In this document: one piece after another, positions 1-10,281 of the stretch | Layout: each line of letters starts with the position of its first letter | How positions within the stretch are numbered: the stretch's first letter is position 1 | Notes under the pieces: model-generated | Database searches by the model: none | Seen by the model: the letters and a program-made list of their open reading frames with translations, nothing else | What the model was told of the DNA's origin: nothing | Translations under genes and position numbers: made by a program | Assembly (NCBI RefSeq): GCF_000208865.1 | Contig: NC_018397.1 | Coordinates: forward strand, 1,116,001-1,180,000 | Source: Neospora caninum Liverpool | Taxonomy: Eukaryota > Apicomplexa > Conoidasida > Eucoccidiorida > Sarcocystidae | DNA: 64,000 nt | Direction of reading: 5' to 3'

Positions 1-319
1 GTGTCGGTAAACGAGGATGACAAAAAGAGACTCGTCTTACATCCTTCACGACGCGTATCGCTGCTATGCATGAAGAGACAAACGTCAGGATGCCGAGGGC
101 AAACGAAATTGGAAGAAATATGCTTCCTAAACTCGTCCGCGGCGGATACCAGAGTGTCGATTGCGATTCGACGCCCTCTTGAGTTGGATAGTCGGGCCGA
201 CCGATGTCAAACATAGTCGTTATCCAGTCCATGGCGATGTAGAGTGTGGCGAAGAGAGACAGAAATGCAATACAGATAGGAACCCAAAAGGATGCCTGCC
301 TACTGCCTAACACACCCAT
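1..319 (-). CDS. 5' part of an unrecognised multi-span membrane protein (runs off the left edge)
   Basis: Reading the minus strand from the ATG at 319-317, the frame stays open to the window edge. The first 93 residues contain two clear hydrophobic segments: about residues 11-30 (starting FWVPICIAF) and about 64-88 (LPISFALGILTF followed by CIAAI). They are separated by a polar loop of about 33 residues rich in D, P, Q and S. The pattern is that of a polytopic membrane protein. The ATG has A at -3 and G at +4. A strong donor-like GTAAGA starts at position 40 right after ...RVVKD, so the exon may end at 41 and the last 13 residues may be intron. The frame is also open upstream to beyond 590, but that part is a purine-rich low-complexity tract (pyrimidine-rich on the plus strand), so I placed the start at 319. 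I do not recognise the family. Confidence 0.45.
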   Translation of the reverse strand, partial: MGVLGSRQASFWVPICIAFLSLFATLYIAMDWITTMFDIGRPDYPTQEGVESQSTLWYPPRTSLGSIFLPISFALGILTFVSSCIAAIRVVKDVRRVSFCHPRLPT

Positions 320-2249
320 GATTTCGCGGAAGACTTCGCGACACACTGAGCTCTTATCTGCCTTAACTAATCGGTGTCCGCGATGTCTCTTCTTGTATGC
401 CCTTTTGGTTATCGATCTTCTTCCTCTGCCAATGGTCTCATCCTCACACGTCCCTCCTCCTAATCTTTCTTTGGATTCTCCCTTCGCTTTGCTTCTTCCT
501 CCCCTGTCCGGGCCTTTCTTTCGCGGAATCCCGTTTCGTCGTCCTCGGAGGCTACTTCTTCGTGTTTCTCTGTTCTTTTTGTGGCTCTTCGTGTCCTCGT
601 TCTTCGTCTGTCACTCCTCTCCTCCCCTTCTTCGTCTCCTTCTCTAAACCTGAAGTTCAACTTTCCTGCGTCTCTTGCGAAGAAAAAATCTACAAAACTA
701 ATTGCGTCCCCTCAACTTCCCTTCGACGAAAGTCAAGTCACCAACTACGCTCAGACGACACGCAAGACGCAAACTGAATGTCCGTATTTGTTGCTTCCTC
801 CAAGAAGAAGAAACTCAAAAAAAGGCATTTGTCTACAAATTTACGAATTCAAAGCGAAAAATCGCCACAACAACTTCCTATCCAATGCACAATACACTTG
901 TGGCGACACCTGATTACACACAAATATCCACTTGGACACATCCAATACGCATACATGTTGCCGGACGCAAGTGACCGAATATCGAACTCGAGCCGCTACT
1001 CGGCCTCGTTGAGTGCCCTCGCGCGGCACCCGTGGAACTGTGGAATTTTCTTCGGCGGGGGGGTTGGACAGAATGGCTGTCACCTCCTTCCAAGGGCGTA
1101 TCTTAACAGAGACAAATGAAGGGGAGGAGGGCTAAAAACAAATAGGGACGGCAAAACCGACATTACTACAATTCATATGTGTAACAATAATCATGTTCTA
1201 TCGACGGGCTGCAAGGACAGTTGCCAAATCCTCCCCTTCCACCGCTTGTCACTCTCTCGGCAGAGGCAGCAGCCTCACAAAGCAGCCTGGCATCCCCAGC
1301 ATATATCGGTATTAAAAATATCGGTATAATGCAGTTTCGGTATGCTAGATCAAAACCCGCAAAAAGAATCTGATGTTCACAGCTGCAGCCACATCGTTGC
1401 TGCCGGACGACCGAGAACTATCGCTTGGATGCACATGACCAGTACTGCACGCGTGAAATTGGTGATTTTAGACGAGCGTTCCCCAGGGACACTTTCCAAT
1501 GACCTGGACAGAAGGAGAGGAAGAAAAGTCCATTGCTTTATCTCGGGTAAGTGCAGGGAGAGATGAGGAATCGTGGGACAGCCCGAGACGCGGATCCTCG
1601 CTGGATTGACCTCGTTGGCGGGCGACTAGGGGTTCACAGGTGACCGTGCGAGCCTCATGAAATCGCGCCGTTTCCACGCGTTTTCAGAGGAAAATGCAGA
1701 TTTCCTAAGTACCCAGAATTGTACACCGCAAGCACAGATTTGCAAGAACGCGAAAGTTGTGGAAGGGCATTATCTCATGGTAAGACTCGGCGACGCACTT
1801 GTATTTTTATTGCAGCTGTGTAAGTCATTTTGCAGGCACCAGCGAGCGGACAGCGAGGGGGGGGGGGGGGGGGGGGGCACACGTGTGCTGCAAACAGTAG
1901 CCGAATGCGTTGTTCCCCAACAGCTCGATTGGCCTGCAAAAAACGCACACGCACACACAAGTACCCCGCAGGTCTGGAGGACCGCATATGTATGTATGTT
2001 CCTATTTTTAGTGGTTTCATCCGCATTGCGTATGCCTACGTATATAATATACATAGACAAAGATGCACTAAATACAAAATCGGTGTTCCTCTCTGAAAGA
2101 CCGTACGCCAGGTGTCTCGTCTTCGGCCGTCGCTTCTGTAGGTGTTCTTCACGGTAGTACAGTTGTGTTGTCGTTTCATTAAAACGACGTTTTTCTTCTC
2201 TCTGAAGCAAACGTTCGCCAGTTTTTTCCTTTTCCCTTTTTCAAAGGCA
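320..2249. other. Intergenic region, probably a bidirectional promoter and leaders
   Basis: This stretch separates the leftmost membrane-protein gene (-) from the GT8 gene (+), so it should carry both promoters. About 400-660 is a strongly CT-rich tract whose open frames are compositional only. A 21-base G run lies at 1857-1877. I see no conserved protein signature in any frame. Confidence 0.5.
1857..1877 (+). repeat. Homopolymer run of 21 G
   Basis: Twenty-one consecutive G residues lie about 370 bases upstream of the Gat1 start codon. Such runs are length-unstable and can form G-quadruplex structures. The true length may differ because homopolymers are prone to sequencing error. Confidence 0.9.
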
Positions 2250-3275
2250 ATGTCTCCTCGGTACGCGTACGCTACCCTATTGACAGACAACTCCTTCTAC
2301 TACGGTGTAGAGGCGCTGTTGAAGTCACTCGAGGCTACCAAGACGCCTTATCCTGTGCTTCTTTTGTACACATCTGGTGTTTCTCAGAGTACGTTAAAAG
2401 CGCTGCTTCACAAACGTCGAAGAACCTGGGCGAGCGAGGATGCGCGACCCCCAGTGGAGGAACAGGGAAAAGAGAAGGGTGCCATCTCAAGTTCTCACGG
2501 GCCAGAGGCCACCGCCGGTAGAAACTGGCACACACTCGAAGACAGAAACTTGAACGCCGCGAGTTACTCTGTCGAACGTGACAAGCGTGGAGTTTGTAGC
2601 GATTCAGAGCGTATAAAAGAAGCAGAACGTAGACGTTCAGAAAAAGCCTTGCAGAGGGTGAATGGAGAGGATAATAGCGTTTGTGTCATTCCCCGTCTCG
2701 TTGGTTCTATTGCTTATCCTGAAAAAGAACGAAACAAGTGTCCTGTTGACAGCTGGAAGAACTGCTTTACCAAGTTGCGCGCATGGGAGCAGGTTGACTT
2801 CGATGTGATTGTGTACATCGACGCGGATTGTATAGTTTTGGGTCCCGTAGATGAGCTGTTTCTTCGGAAACCATTACCCGCCTTTGCTCCTGATATTTTC
2901 CCTCCTGATAAATTTAATGCGGGGGTCGTGGTGTTGAAGCCGGACCTCGGCGAGTACGGGAAGATGATAGCCGCGATAGAGCGTTTACCCTCATATGATG
3001 GAGGCGACACAGGGTTTTTGAATGCGTATTTCTCATCGTGGTATGAAAGCTCTGCTGGTGCGCGTTTGCCCTTCCGGTATAATGCTCTACGTACACTGTA
3101 TCATATGACGTATTGCAGTCACAAAGGCTACTGGAATGCTGTCAAGCCGATCAAAATATTGCACTTCTGCTCCTCTCCGAAGCCTTGGGAACAACCGGCA
3201 AAAACTGATCTTGAAGACTTGTGGTGGAAAGTCTTCCTTACGGGTACTGTGCCAACTGACTCTCACATCGTGTAA
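2250..3275 (+). CDS. GAT1: Glycosyltransferase family 8, Gat1-like Skp1 glycan alpha-galactosyltransferase
   Basis: This 341-aa protein has the glycogenin-type GT8 fold. The N-terminus (RYAYATLLTDNSFYYGVEAL) matches the family's nucleotide-binding first strand. The DxD metal and sugar-nucleotide motif is in VIVYIDADCIVLGPVDEL at about residue 190. FNAGVVVLKP and the DTGFLNAYF block follow, and the HF...KPW motif (ILHFCSSPKPW) is near the C-terminus. It has no signal peptide or membrane span, so it is predicted cytosolic. In T. gondii a cytosolic GT8 enzyme called Gat1 adds the terminal alpha-galactose to the Skp1 pentasaccharide made on hydroxyproline as part of oxygen sensing; identity with Gat1 is inferred from overall similarity and is not proven here. 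A charged insert of about 95 residues (about 55-150) separates the first strand from the DxD region. The first ATG after an upstream CT-rich leader was chosen because it opens the conserved fold; an in-frame ATG-like start 36 codons earlier encodes a non-conserved Phe-rich stretch. It appears to be a single exon. Confidence 0.85.
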   Translation: MSPRYAYATLLTDNSFYYGVEALLKSLEATKTPYPVLLLYTSGVSQSTLKALLHKRRRTWASEDARPPVEEQGKEKGAISSSHGPEATAGRNWHTLEDRNLNAASYSVERDKRGVCSDSERIKEAERRRSEKALQRVNGEDNSVCVIPRLVGSIAYPEKERNKCPVDSWKNCFTKLRAWEQVDFDVIVYIDADCIVLGPVDELFLRKPLPAFAPDIFPPDKFNAGVVVLKPDLGEYGKMIAAIERLPSYDGGDTGFLNAYFSSWYESSAGARLPFRYNALRTLYHMTYCSHKGYWNAVKPIKILHFCSSPKPWEQPAKTDLEDLWWKVFLTGTVPTDSHIV

Positions 3276-3966
3276 CAGGACGGAAGAAATAAAAGTGCCG
3301 TTGAAAGAATGGCATATTTGCGGAAAAAGAGAAGTTCGAAAAAACGGTCTCGGGCTCCCGTGGAACACAGCATTTCAAGGGTGGGTCGTGAGGGGCCCTT
3401 TCAACTACGTTTTATTTGGCGTGTGTTGAAACTTGTAAAATTTAGCTAAGCAGCTTCTTTGATGGGGGACGCCAGTGTGTGGCAAGCTCATAGTGACGGG
3501 CAAAGGCTAGCCTTGGATACTGACGGGCTCGAATGCGCATCCAACATTTTCAAGCACGTTTCTTTGTTGCCAATTGTCCCTACGCTAAATACGTCAATTT
3601 CCGTATATATGCGTTGCACTACCTCCCAGAGACACTAAAAACGCCAACCGGGCTGCAGGTAGTACACTGGTTATCAGTGTTATCACCAACTGGAGTACTT
3701 TTTCTCAATACACTTAGACACGATCGTTGTCTACATCTCCCTGATTTGATCGGTAAATCACTCCAAGAGCGTGCATTGGCGAGAAAACGGTTCTCTGGAT
3801 GAGCATCCTAGAGACGGCGATAGACCGAACGGTGTGTCTTGAGACCGCGGGCAAGATGATGCAACATTTGAACTCAGCGAACGCCAGGTAACAAAAAACT
3901 GAATTGATTATGAATGTGTATGCGGATCAGTCGCTGCGAACCTGCAGAAGACTCATATTCACAGTT
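3276..3966. other. Convergent intergenic region (3' ends of Gat1 and the WDR6-like gene)
   Basis: These 691 bases lie between two convergent stop codons and should hold both 3' untranslated regions. The short open frame at 3533-3802 shows no recognisable protein signature. Nothing else is seen. Confidence 0.6.
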
Positions 3967-6900
3967 CTACTCTCGGAACTGGAAGCATTCAATACCGCCA
4001 GAGCTGCCCACTACACATACACGAACACCGCAAGCAGAAGCCCATCCGTCCAAATGAGCGGCATCCGCAACAGACGTTTTGATTGCGTCCACACGCTCCA
4101 GCGAAAATTCATGTTGTGCTTCGCCGATCGCTGTAGGCGCTCCCCAATATTGCCGCTGCTGGCATTCCCCCGATCGCGCATTCAACCTCTGGGCAGTAAG
4201 CGACTGTTTTCTCGTGGCCCACGGGGGCTCGATAATCTCCGCTCGATCCAGTAAACGAGATGCACTAGTTTTTCGTACATCGCGTCCACCAGGTACCACA
4301 CCTTGCCGAATCATCCACACCTGCACCCACCGATCCCAACCTACAGTGAACAAAAGGGGGAAGAACAGCGCGCAGCTTCTTGCTGATGACGAGTGAGCGT
4401 TTTCGACTCTAAAAGCAGATAACACTCTAAGATAGTAGGGAGACACGTTGCGTCCCGTGTGCTCTACACAAATAAATTGAACCGTAACTGACTGGTCATC
4501 CCCACATGACGCGATGCAGTACCTATGAGATTCATTTTGGGGTTCCGCAAGGGAAGAGGCGCACAACGCTGCATGTGAAACGGCCGACTCGTCGCTCGCC
4601 GCCTTTGCCTCCGAAGCGGCTTGTATTTCGGCCACCTCTAAGTCGTTGACGCCGCATTGGTGTCCTTTCAGAGTCCCTAATCGTTCCAATCGAGGTCTTG
4701 CAACGTTCGCGTCCCCCATAAACACCGCGATGTCTCCTGTTGTCATCCCAGTCAGTATGAGGACCTTCTGCGTTTCTGTACTTGAGTGCCTCCCTGTATC
4801 AAACTCGGCCTTTGGACGTGCACATGAACACCCTCTAACATCGTTTGCGTGCACGTCTAGACGAACGACACGGATGCACAGTGCTGCTCCTTCTAGGGAG
4901 CATGATGCTCTCTTGTCGAGACGACTGTTCCGGCCCCGGTCCCTGTTTGCCAAGTGATTGGATTTCTTGAATCTTGCGAGCTCAAGTGTCCCTTCGAGAT
5001 ACGAGACTTCCGCCGACGACGCAGCCGTCCAGATGTGCACAGTCAGAGACTCGCTCGCGTCACGGCAATCGCTGCTCTGTGTCTCCTCGGCATTGCTTCC
5101 CTCCGCTTGTTTCGGGAGGCAACGTCTCTTTATGAATCCGTCCGCCCCGTTCAAGCGAACCTCGGTGCCCTGTCCTCGTTTGGAGAGCCTCACAGAGAGT
5201 GCGTGGCTCATGCGCAACGGATTTTTTTTCGGCGACACAGCTGAAACACCATCAGCTTCACCCGTGCGCGGCGCGGGAGGATCGACAAAGAAAAGACTGA
5301 CAGTGTTGCAGGCCCCAACACTCACTAGCACCCGTGGCGCGGCCTGAGACGCGAGACAGTTCTCGGGGCGGAGACAGTCAAGTAGTCGCACACACCGCAC
5401 AGCCGCAGTGTGGTGCACGCCCGTTTGAAGCACCTGAAGAAGCCACTTGGACGGACTTGCGCTGGACATACAAAGGGGGTGCGGGCGTAAGAGAGACAGG
5501 GGTCTACCAGAAGTAAACTGCTTTTTACTTGTACGTTCAGGGGACCTGCCACGAGTCTTTTCGGGCACAGCGGCCCCGTCAGCTGTTCTGGAGTTCGCCG
5601 TCGCCCGTTGCCCCAGCTGGTACGCGAGGCCTCGTGGATCCGCCTGAGTGGGTTGTCGGGATGAGTCCTCCGCGACGCTGATAAGTTTGACCGAATTGTC
5701 TTCGCCACCAGTGGCCAGCGTTTCCTCGTCCAACCAACAAACCGACCAGACCTCCCTCCCGTGAAAGCCCGGATTGAAAGAAGCACTCCTCCGTGCCTCC
5801 TCCTGGAGGGGTGAGCCAGGAGGAGCATCCTGGGAAACGTCGTCTGCCACTGCGCTCCCATCATGCAACCCTCTCGCAGGCGTGTCGCCGTGGTCCTGTC
5901 CCCCACCGTTCTTCTCTCCCGAGATACGATCGCGTTCACCTGCCGTGCACGTGACAGGATTCCTCCCTTCGCCCTCTGGTGTGGCCTCGACGAGGTCTAC
6001 GTTTGCCACCTTCTCGGCCGACGCCGGATAGTCTGCTCGTCCATGGAGGTGGAAATAAAGCAGATGCTTCGTTGCACTCGTGAAAGTGTATCGGTGGGAG
6101 TTCTCGCGGTGGAAATCCAGCGGTCGGCGACTGTTCCCACACCGCACACGCATCAGCTCCATGGAAGTCCTCAAATCAAAGAGCACGAAATCCGCCGTGC
6201 GGAAGGCGCACAACCAGTTGTGTCTCAGAGGGCCGGCATCCCCGCCAGAGCTACCTGCTGCTGCTTCACCGTGGTATGTATCGCCCTCGGACCACCACGG
6301 AGGCGCCGTCTCCGTTGGAACGAGAGAATGCATGAGGGTCAGATGGGGGAACTTGACACACGAGACGGGAGAGATCGAGACAGAGAAAGGAAAGAATGCT
6401 TGGCTGTCCTCTGAAATCCGTTGTCCCAAGTCGCCGTCTTGGCCGAGCCGAGACAGGTGGCCTCTCGGCAGCTTCGGACCGTCGCTGTGTCTTGTGACCT
6501 GCAGAAAGAGAATAGTCCCGTCCCCTCCACAAGATATGAGGAAGTTGCCATGTGCCGCCACATCCCACACTTTCTTGCCTTTGTGTGCCGCATGCACTGT
6601 ATGTGCTAGCCGGCTCCTGGCCGCTGACCACGCCCAAGCCACCCGCTTCCTCTCAATCGTTTTCTCTGACTGCCTCGCTTCAGGCTGAGGTGCTCCGTCT
6701 ATCCTTGGCTGCCTTTCTGGAACCACAGCTTGGACGACATGCAAACTTCCCACCTCGTCGCCTAGGACGATCAGGACGGACAACGACCGGCCGCCGAGCG
6801 GGTCTTCTCGCGCTCCCCCGTCGCTTCCAGATCCTGAAGCCTCACGCGTCCCACGCGGTGCGTCTGTTGTGCAGAGCAAACCTAAGCAAGAGAAACAGCG

Positions 6901-9900
6901 CGATGCATCCGCCTTGCTGCCGCCTGCGTGGGTCAGTTGCGCTGATGCGAACCATTGAACAGCAGGCTCTGTACGCAGGCCGTCCAGTGGGTCAGACACC
7001 GTAGCCGTGTCCTCGTGCGCCCGCTGCAAGGCGCGATCGGTTCTGTCTGAGGGTGCTGGAAAATCAGAATCGTTCATTTCTGGGGACTCGGGCGACTGTA
7101 CCGATCCATTCGGTCCACACCGGGTCCTCCCCGAATGCGCAGATGCGTGGCGCACTTTCTTCGCGCAGCCACTTGAAACCGACCACAAGGAAACGGCCCC
7201 TGTGTGGTCCGTGGCCACGACAATGTTTTCGACTGGAGACGGGGGGTCGACGGAGTCGCCAGGTTCCACGGACACGTCCGCAGCGTTGCTTGCACGCGCT
7301 GCGGCCTCACAGCAAGCTGCTGACGCAGACACGCCAGTCGAAGACGGCGCTGTAGACCTCAAGTCAACGCCAAATTCCCGTATCTTTGGAGAAAGATCGC
7401 CGCGATCACCAACTTCGCTCCAGTAGCTTCGGGTTGAGAAGGAACTCCTCGCCGCCGCGTGCAGGCTGCCGAGAGGTCCATGACGCGCCAGAGCGAGAAC
7501 TTCGCTTTGTGAGACAGGCAGAGCAACCTGGAAAAGGTTCCCGACTCGGGCACGTTGAAAGCACGCCCACCGCCTCGGAGGGTCGAGTGCGGGTTCCGTT
7601 GTTCTGGTCTCTTCGGACGTGCGTCCCGTGTCTCGCGACTCCCTCGCAACCGCCAGCTTCTCGGGAGAGAGAAAGAAGGCGAAGAACGTCCCATCTGCGC
7701 AGCCCACTGTGGTCAGCCCATCGAGGACACGGAGGCACGTGAGCACGGCTGGGACCTTGGCCAGAAGGACAGAGGCGACTTCGTCATTCGCCGCCTCTTC
7801 AGAAACCAGCGACGCTTTGTTTGCCTGTGCTGAATCACCGTGGAGAGAGGAAGAGCCGAGGCTTGAATCGGATTCCTTCTGAGAAAAACAGCCGCGGCGG
7901 GCGGCATTCAGACTGAGGAAATACACACAGCCGAAATTTGTCGCGACAACGGCAAGGTCGCCATCCAAGAGACGCACTTCCCGTACAAAATCATCTGGAC
8001 CGCTGTGATCTCGACAGTTCCACACGGTCGCGCGGCGCACGCCTCCTGGCTGGCACGTCGACCTGCCGTGCTGTTGGATGGGCCCCGTTTCGCGCGCGTT
8101 GCCGTTCTCTGGCGAGTTGAGGCCTGCACATGCAGCCTGCGCTCCCAGCCTTTTGAAGCGGGACTCCAAGATCTCCACGAAGGTGGGAGAATCGCCCAGA
8201 GACCAGAGCTTTACGTCGCCGTCTTCACCTCCCGAGGCAATCACGGGCAAGCGCCCCGAAATGCTGTCCGGTTCTGGAGCACACACTGCGCGCACTCCTC
8301 GTCCTGCGTGGCCCAGGAGGCTGTACAGAAATTCGCCACGGAGAGACCAGATCCGACAGCTGGAGTCTTCGCCAGCAGAGACAATCAAATATCTCTGTTG
8401 CGCTTCCTCGAACAGCATGCCTGACGAGAAACGCACTCCCTCACCACAGTTGCCTTGCGGCACGGGCCACCCCGGCCCCCAGGAAGAAGACCGATCGGAG
8501 GAAATATCCAAGAGCGCGATATCCCACACTCTCGACCGATGTCCTTCAAGGATCGCCACGCATGCGTATTCCGCCTCTGGACCTCTCGCTTGTTCTGACG
8601 AGCACAGATCATCCGAAAACGGTGCCGCCCGCTGGGACCTCTCGAGTCCGGAGGGCGACTCACGAGCCGGCTCGCCGCGTGAATTCCCCTCACTTTCCTT
8701 CCTTCTCTCGTCTCCCCTGTCCTCTCTCTCTTCTTCTCTTGTCTCCCTTTCGATACGGCCGGCTTCCTGGGGACGCCCAGAAGACTTCCACCATAGGCGA
8801 ACCTCGCGATCGTCCGACGCTGAACACAACAGCAGCCCTTCGAGGTAGAACCGCACCTTGAAAATGACTCCACGATGACCCTTAAGAACTTGAGTCGGCG
8901 CGACTGCGGTATTCGGCGGCACCATGTCTCTCGAGCTTCCGTGAGCTGACAATGAAAAGTTCATTTCCGAAGGCAGTTGACCCTTCTCCGATGGCCCCGG
9001 CACGACAGCATCTGTAGAGCGATCGCACCTCACGAGCGGCTCTCCACCTGCCGTGCACCCTGCTCGGCTCTGACCCACATCGCTCAAAGGCATTAGGATG
9101 CTCACTTTGCCCCCGTGCTGCGCCCCACCTGCGGTTTCGATCCCGCTGTTTTCTGCCGACTGACGAACGCCGAGGTTCCACAGAAGAATGCTGCTGTACA
9201 CGGTTCCACTCGCGACGGTTATGGACGCAGTTGATTGAGCGGGGAAGTTATTTTCTCGCGCATCTCTACGAATACCATGGGCTGCCTCGCCCGCCAGTGC
9301 ACTTTTGTTTTCTGGAGCCGTGCAGTGCAGCCAGTCCACGGCTTCGCTCTTTGAGCTCCAGGACGAACGGGGAATGTGCACGGCCAGGGAATAAAGGAGA
9401 CTTCGATCTGTGCATGTCCAGCTAGCCAGGCGTGTGCCTGTCGCCGAATCCAACAAGTCAACTCTTCCAAGGGCAAAGCCGACGAGTAAGAACGGCCAAC
9501 AGGGCGGAGACGGCCTCTCTTCCACTGTTCCGCCGCGTTCAGTTGCTTCACGGGAACCTGAGGTACTCAAAAAGCGCACGTCGAGGATCCATTGGCGAGA
9601 CGAGTAGCGAAGAAGTCGTGAGAGACGCGCACCAGCCCGAGGAGACTGCGATGCGCTCCTCTCCACTGTGGCTTCGACGCGGTTGTGGAACTGGGTTTCC
9701 GACGAGCGAGACGCGTGCGCCGTTTCATTCGGTGAAACGTCGACTCCGTAGGCAGAATCAGAAGCGTGCGTTTGCCTGTCTCTCCTGGGTTTGGCGGGAG
9801 TTCGGGGGAAATCTTCGATCCACTGTAACTGGTAGAGAACTAGGTGGCCCAGGCCATAGGCGGCGATGTATCCTGAAGACGTGGAAAGACCTAGGATATG

Positions 9901-10242
9901 GGTTGCAGAAGAAAAGCGAGCGCTTGCAACGAGACCCCACGAAAAATCAAAGGGTCGATTCTTTGCAGGCCGATGCAGGCAGGACGTGCACGGCAGTCCG
10001 TCCGCGGCCGACGACTGTGTCTGTTTGTCATGTGCTTCGGCGTTTTCTTCCGCGTCCGTGGCCTTGGCTCTCGCCTTTTCCGGGTCTAACGAAGCCGCAG
10101 TACCGTCTTGGACGACTTCCGAAGAAGAGGAAGAGCACGAGTACACCCGGAGCTCAGACCCCACACCGGCACACAGCAGCTGGTCGCCGTACAAGAAGGC
10201 AACTGCCTTCGTGCTGTTTGTGCTGCACAGCCGAGACAGCAT
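3967..10242 (-). CDS. WDR6: Giant WDR6/Rtt10-like WD40-repeat protein
   Basis: This is one uninterrupted 2091-aa frame. WD40 blades with the spacing and wording of WDR6 are visible: GDQLLCAGVGSELRVYS near the N-terminus; GHRGVIFKVRF...LLCSASDDREVRLW (about 455-490); GHRSRVWDIAL (about 563); IVSAGEDSSCRIWSLRGEF then LLGHAGRGVRAV (about 615-655); IASGGEDGDVKLW (about 670); a later block with GREVWSVCWLDEETLATGGE (about 1490-1520); and C-terminal blades ending LFTVGWDRWVQVW (about 1950-1975). WDR6 (Rtt10/Trm734 in yeast) partners the FTSJ1/Trm7 methyltransferase for 2'-O-methylation of tRNA position 34 and has other signalling roles. Family members are about 1000-1100 aa; this one is about twice as long because low-complexity Ser/Glu/Arg/Gly insertions separate blades, which is common in coccidia. 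It is intronless, unlike most neighbours. Another large WD40 protein is possible, but the GHxGRG and SAGEDSxCRxW blocks favour WDR6. Confidence 0.8.
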   Translation of the reverse strand: MLSRLCSTNSTKAVAFLYGDQLLCAGVGSELRVYSCSSSSSEVVQDGTAASLDPEKARAKATDAEENAEAHDKQTQSSAADGLPCTSCLHRPAKNRPFDFSWGLVASARFSSATHILGLSTSSGYIAAYGLGHLVLYQLQWIEDFPRTPAKPRRDRQTHASDSAYGVDVSPNETAHASRSSETQFHNRVEATVERSASQSPRAGARLSRLLRYSSRQWILDVRFLSTSGSREATERGGTVEERPSPPCWPFLLVGFALGRVDLLDSATGTRLASWTCTDRSLLYSLAVHIPRSSWSSKSEAVDWLHCTAPENKSALAGEAAHGIRRDARENNFPAQSTASITVASGTVYSSILLWNLGVRQSAENSGIETAGGAQHGGKVSILMPLSDVGQSRAGCTAGGEPLVRCDRSTDAVVPGPSEKGQLPSEMNFSLSAHGSSRDMVPPNTAVAPTQVLKGHRGVIFKVRFYLEGLLLCSASDDREVRLWWKSSGRPQEAGRIERETREEEREDRGDERRKESEGNSRGEPARESPSGLERSQRAAPFSDDLCSSEQARGPEAEYACVAILEGHRSRVWDIALLDISSDRSSSWGPGWPVPQGNCGEGVRFSSGMLFEEAQQRYLIVSAGEDSSCRIWSLRGEFLYSLLGHAGRGVRAVCAPEPDSISGRLPVIASGGEDGDVKLWSLGDSPTFVEILESRFKRLGAQAACAGLNSPENGNARETGPIQQHGRSTCQPGGVRRATVWNCRDHSGPDDFVREVRLLDGDLAVVATNFGCVYFLSLNAARRGCFSQKESDSSLGSSSLHGDSAQANKASLVSEEAANDEVASVLLAKVPAVLTCLRVLDGLTTVGCADGTFFAFFLSPEKLAVARESRDTGRTSEETRTTEPALDPPRRWACFQRARVGNLFQVALPVSQSEVLALARHGPLGSLHAAARSSFSTRSYWSEVGDRGDLSPKIREFGVDLRSTAPSSTGVSASAACCEAAARASNAADVSVEPGDSVDPPSPVENIVVATDHTGAVSLWSVSSGCAKKVRHASAHSGRTRCGPNGSVQSPESPEMNDSDFPAPSDRTDRALQRAHEDTATVSDPLDGLRTEPAVQWFASAQLTHAGGSKADASRCFSCLGLLCTTDAPRGTREASGSGSDGGAREDPLGGRSLSVLIVLGDEVGSLHVVQAVVPERQPRIDGAPQPEARQSEKTIERKRVAWAWSAARSRLAHTVHAAHKGKKVWDVAAHGNFLISCGGDGTILFLQVTRHSDGPKLPRGHLSRLGQDGDLGQRISEDSQAFFPFSVSISPVSCVKFPHLTLMHSLVPTETAPPWWSEGDTYHGEAAAGSSGGDAGPLRHNWLCAFRTADFVLFDLRTSMELMRVRCGNSRRPLDFHRENSHRYTFTSATKHLLYFHLHGRADYPASAEKVANVDLVEATPEGEGRNPVTCTAGERDRISGEKNGGGQDHGDTPARGLHDGSAVADDVSQDAPPGSPLQEEARRSASFNPGFHGREVWSVCWLDEETLATGGEDNSVKLISVAEDSSRQPTQADPRGLAYQLGQRATANSRTADGAAVPEKTRGRSPERTSKKQFTSGRPLSLLRPHPLCMSSASPSKWLLQVLQTGVHHTAAVRCVRLLDCLRPENCLASQAAPRVLVSVGACNTVSLFFVDPPAPRTGEADGVSAVSPKKNPLRMSHALSVRLSKRGQGTEVRLNGADGFIKRRCLPKQAEGSNAEETQSSDCRDASESLTVHIWTAASSAEVSYLEGTLELARFKKSNHLANRDRGRNSRLDKRASCSLEGAALCIRVVRLDVHANDVRGCSCARPKAEFDTGRHSSTETQKVLILTGMTTGDIAVFMGDANVARPRLERLGTLKGHQCGVNDLEVAEIQAASEAKAASDESAVSHAALCASSLAEPQNESHRYCIASCGDDQSVTVQFICVEHTGRNVSPYYLRVLSAFRVENAHSSSARSCALFFPLLFTVGWDRWVQVWMIRQGVVPGGRDVRKTSASRLLDRAEIIEPPWATRKQSLTAQRLNARSGECQQRQYWGAPTAIGEAQHEFSLERVDAIKTSVADAAHLDGWASACGVRVCVVGSSGGIECFQFRE

Positions 10243-10281
10243 GTTTTCAGTTTTGATTCATGTTTCGCGAGAAGCAAGCAA

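Noticed and set aside
397..777. Open frame in CT-rich DNA near the left edge
   Set aside because: The protein is dominated by Phe, Leu, Ser and Pro as expected from pyrimidine-rich DNA, overlaps other equally open frames, and has no motif.
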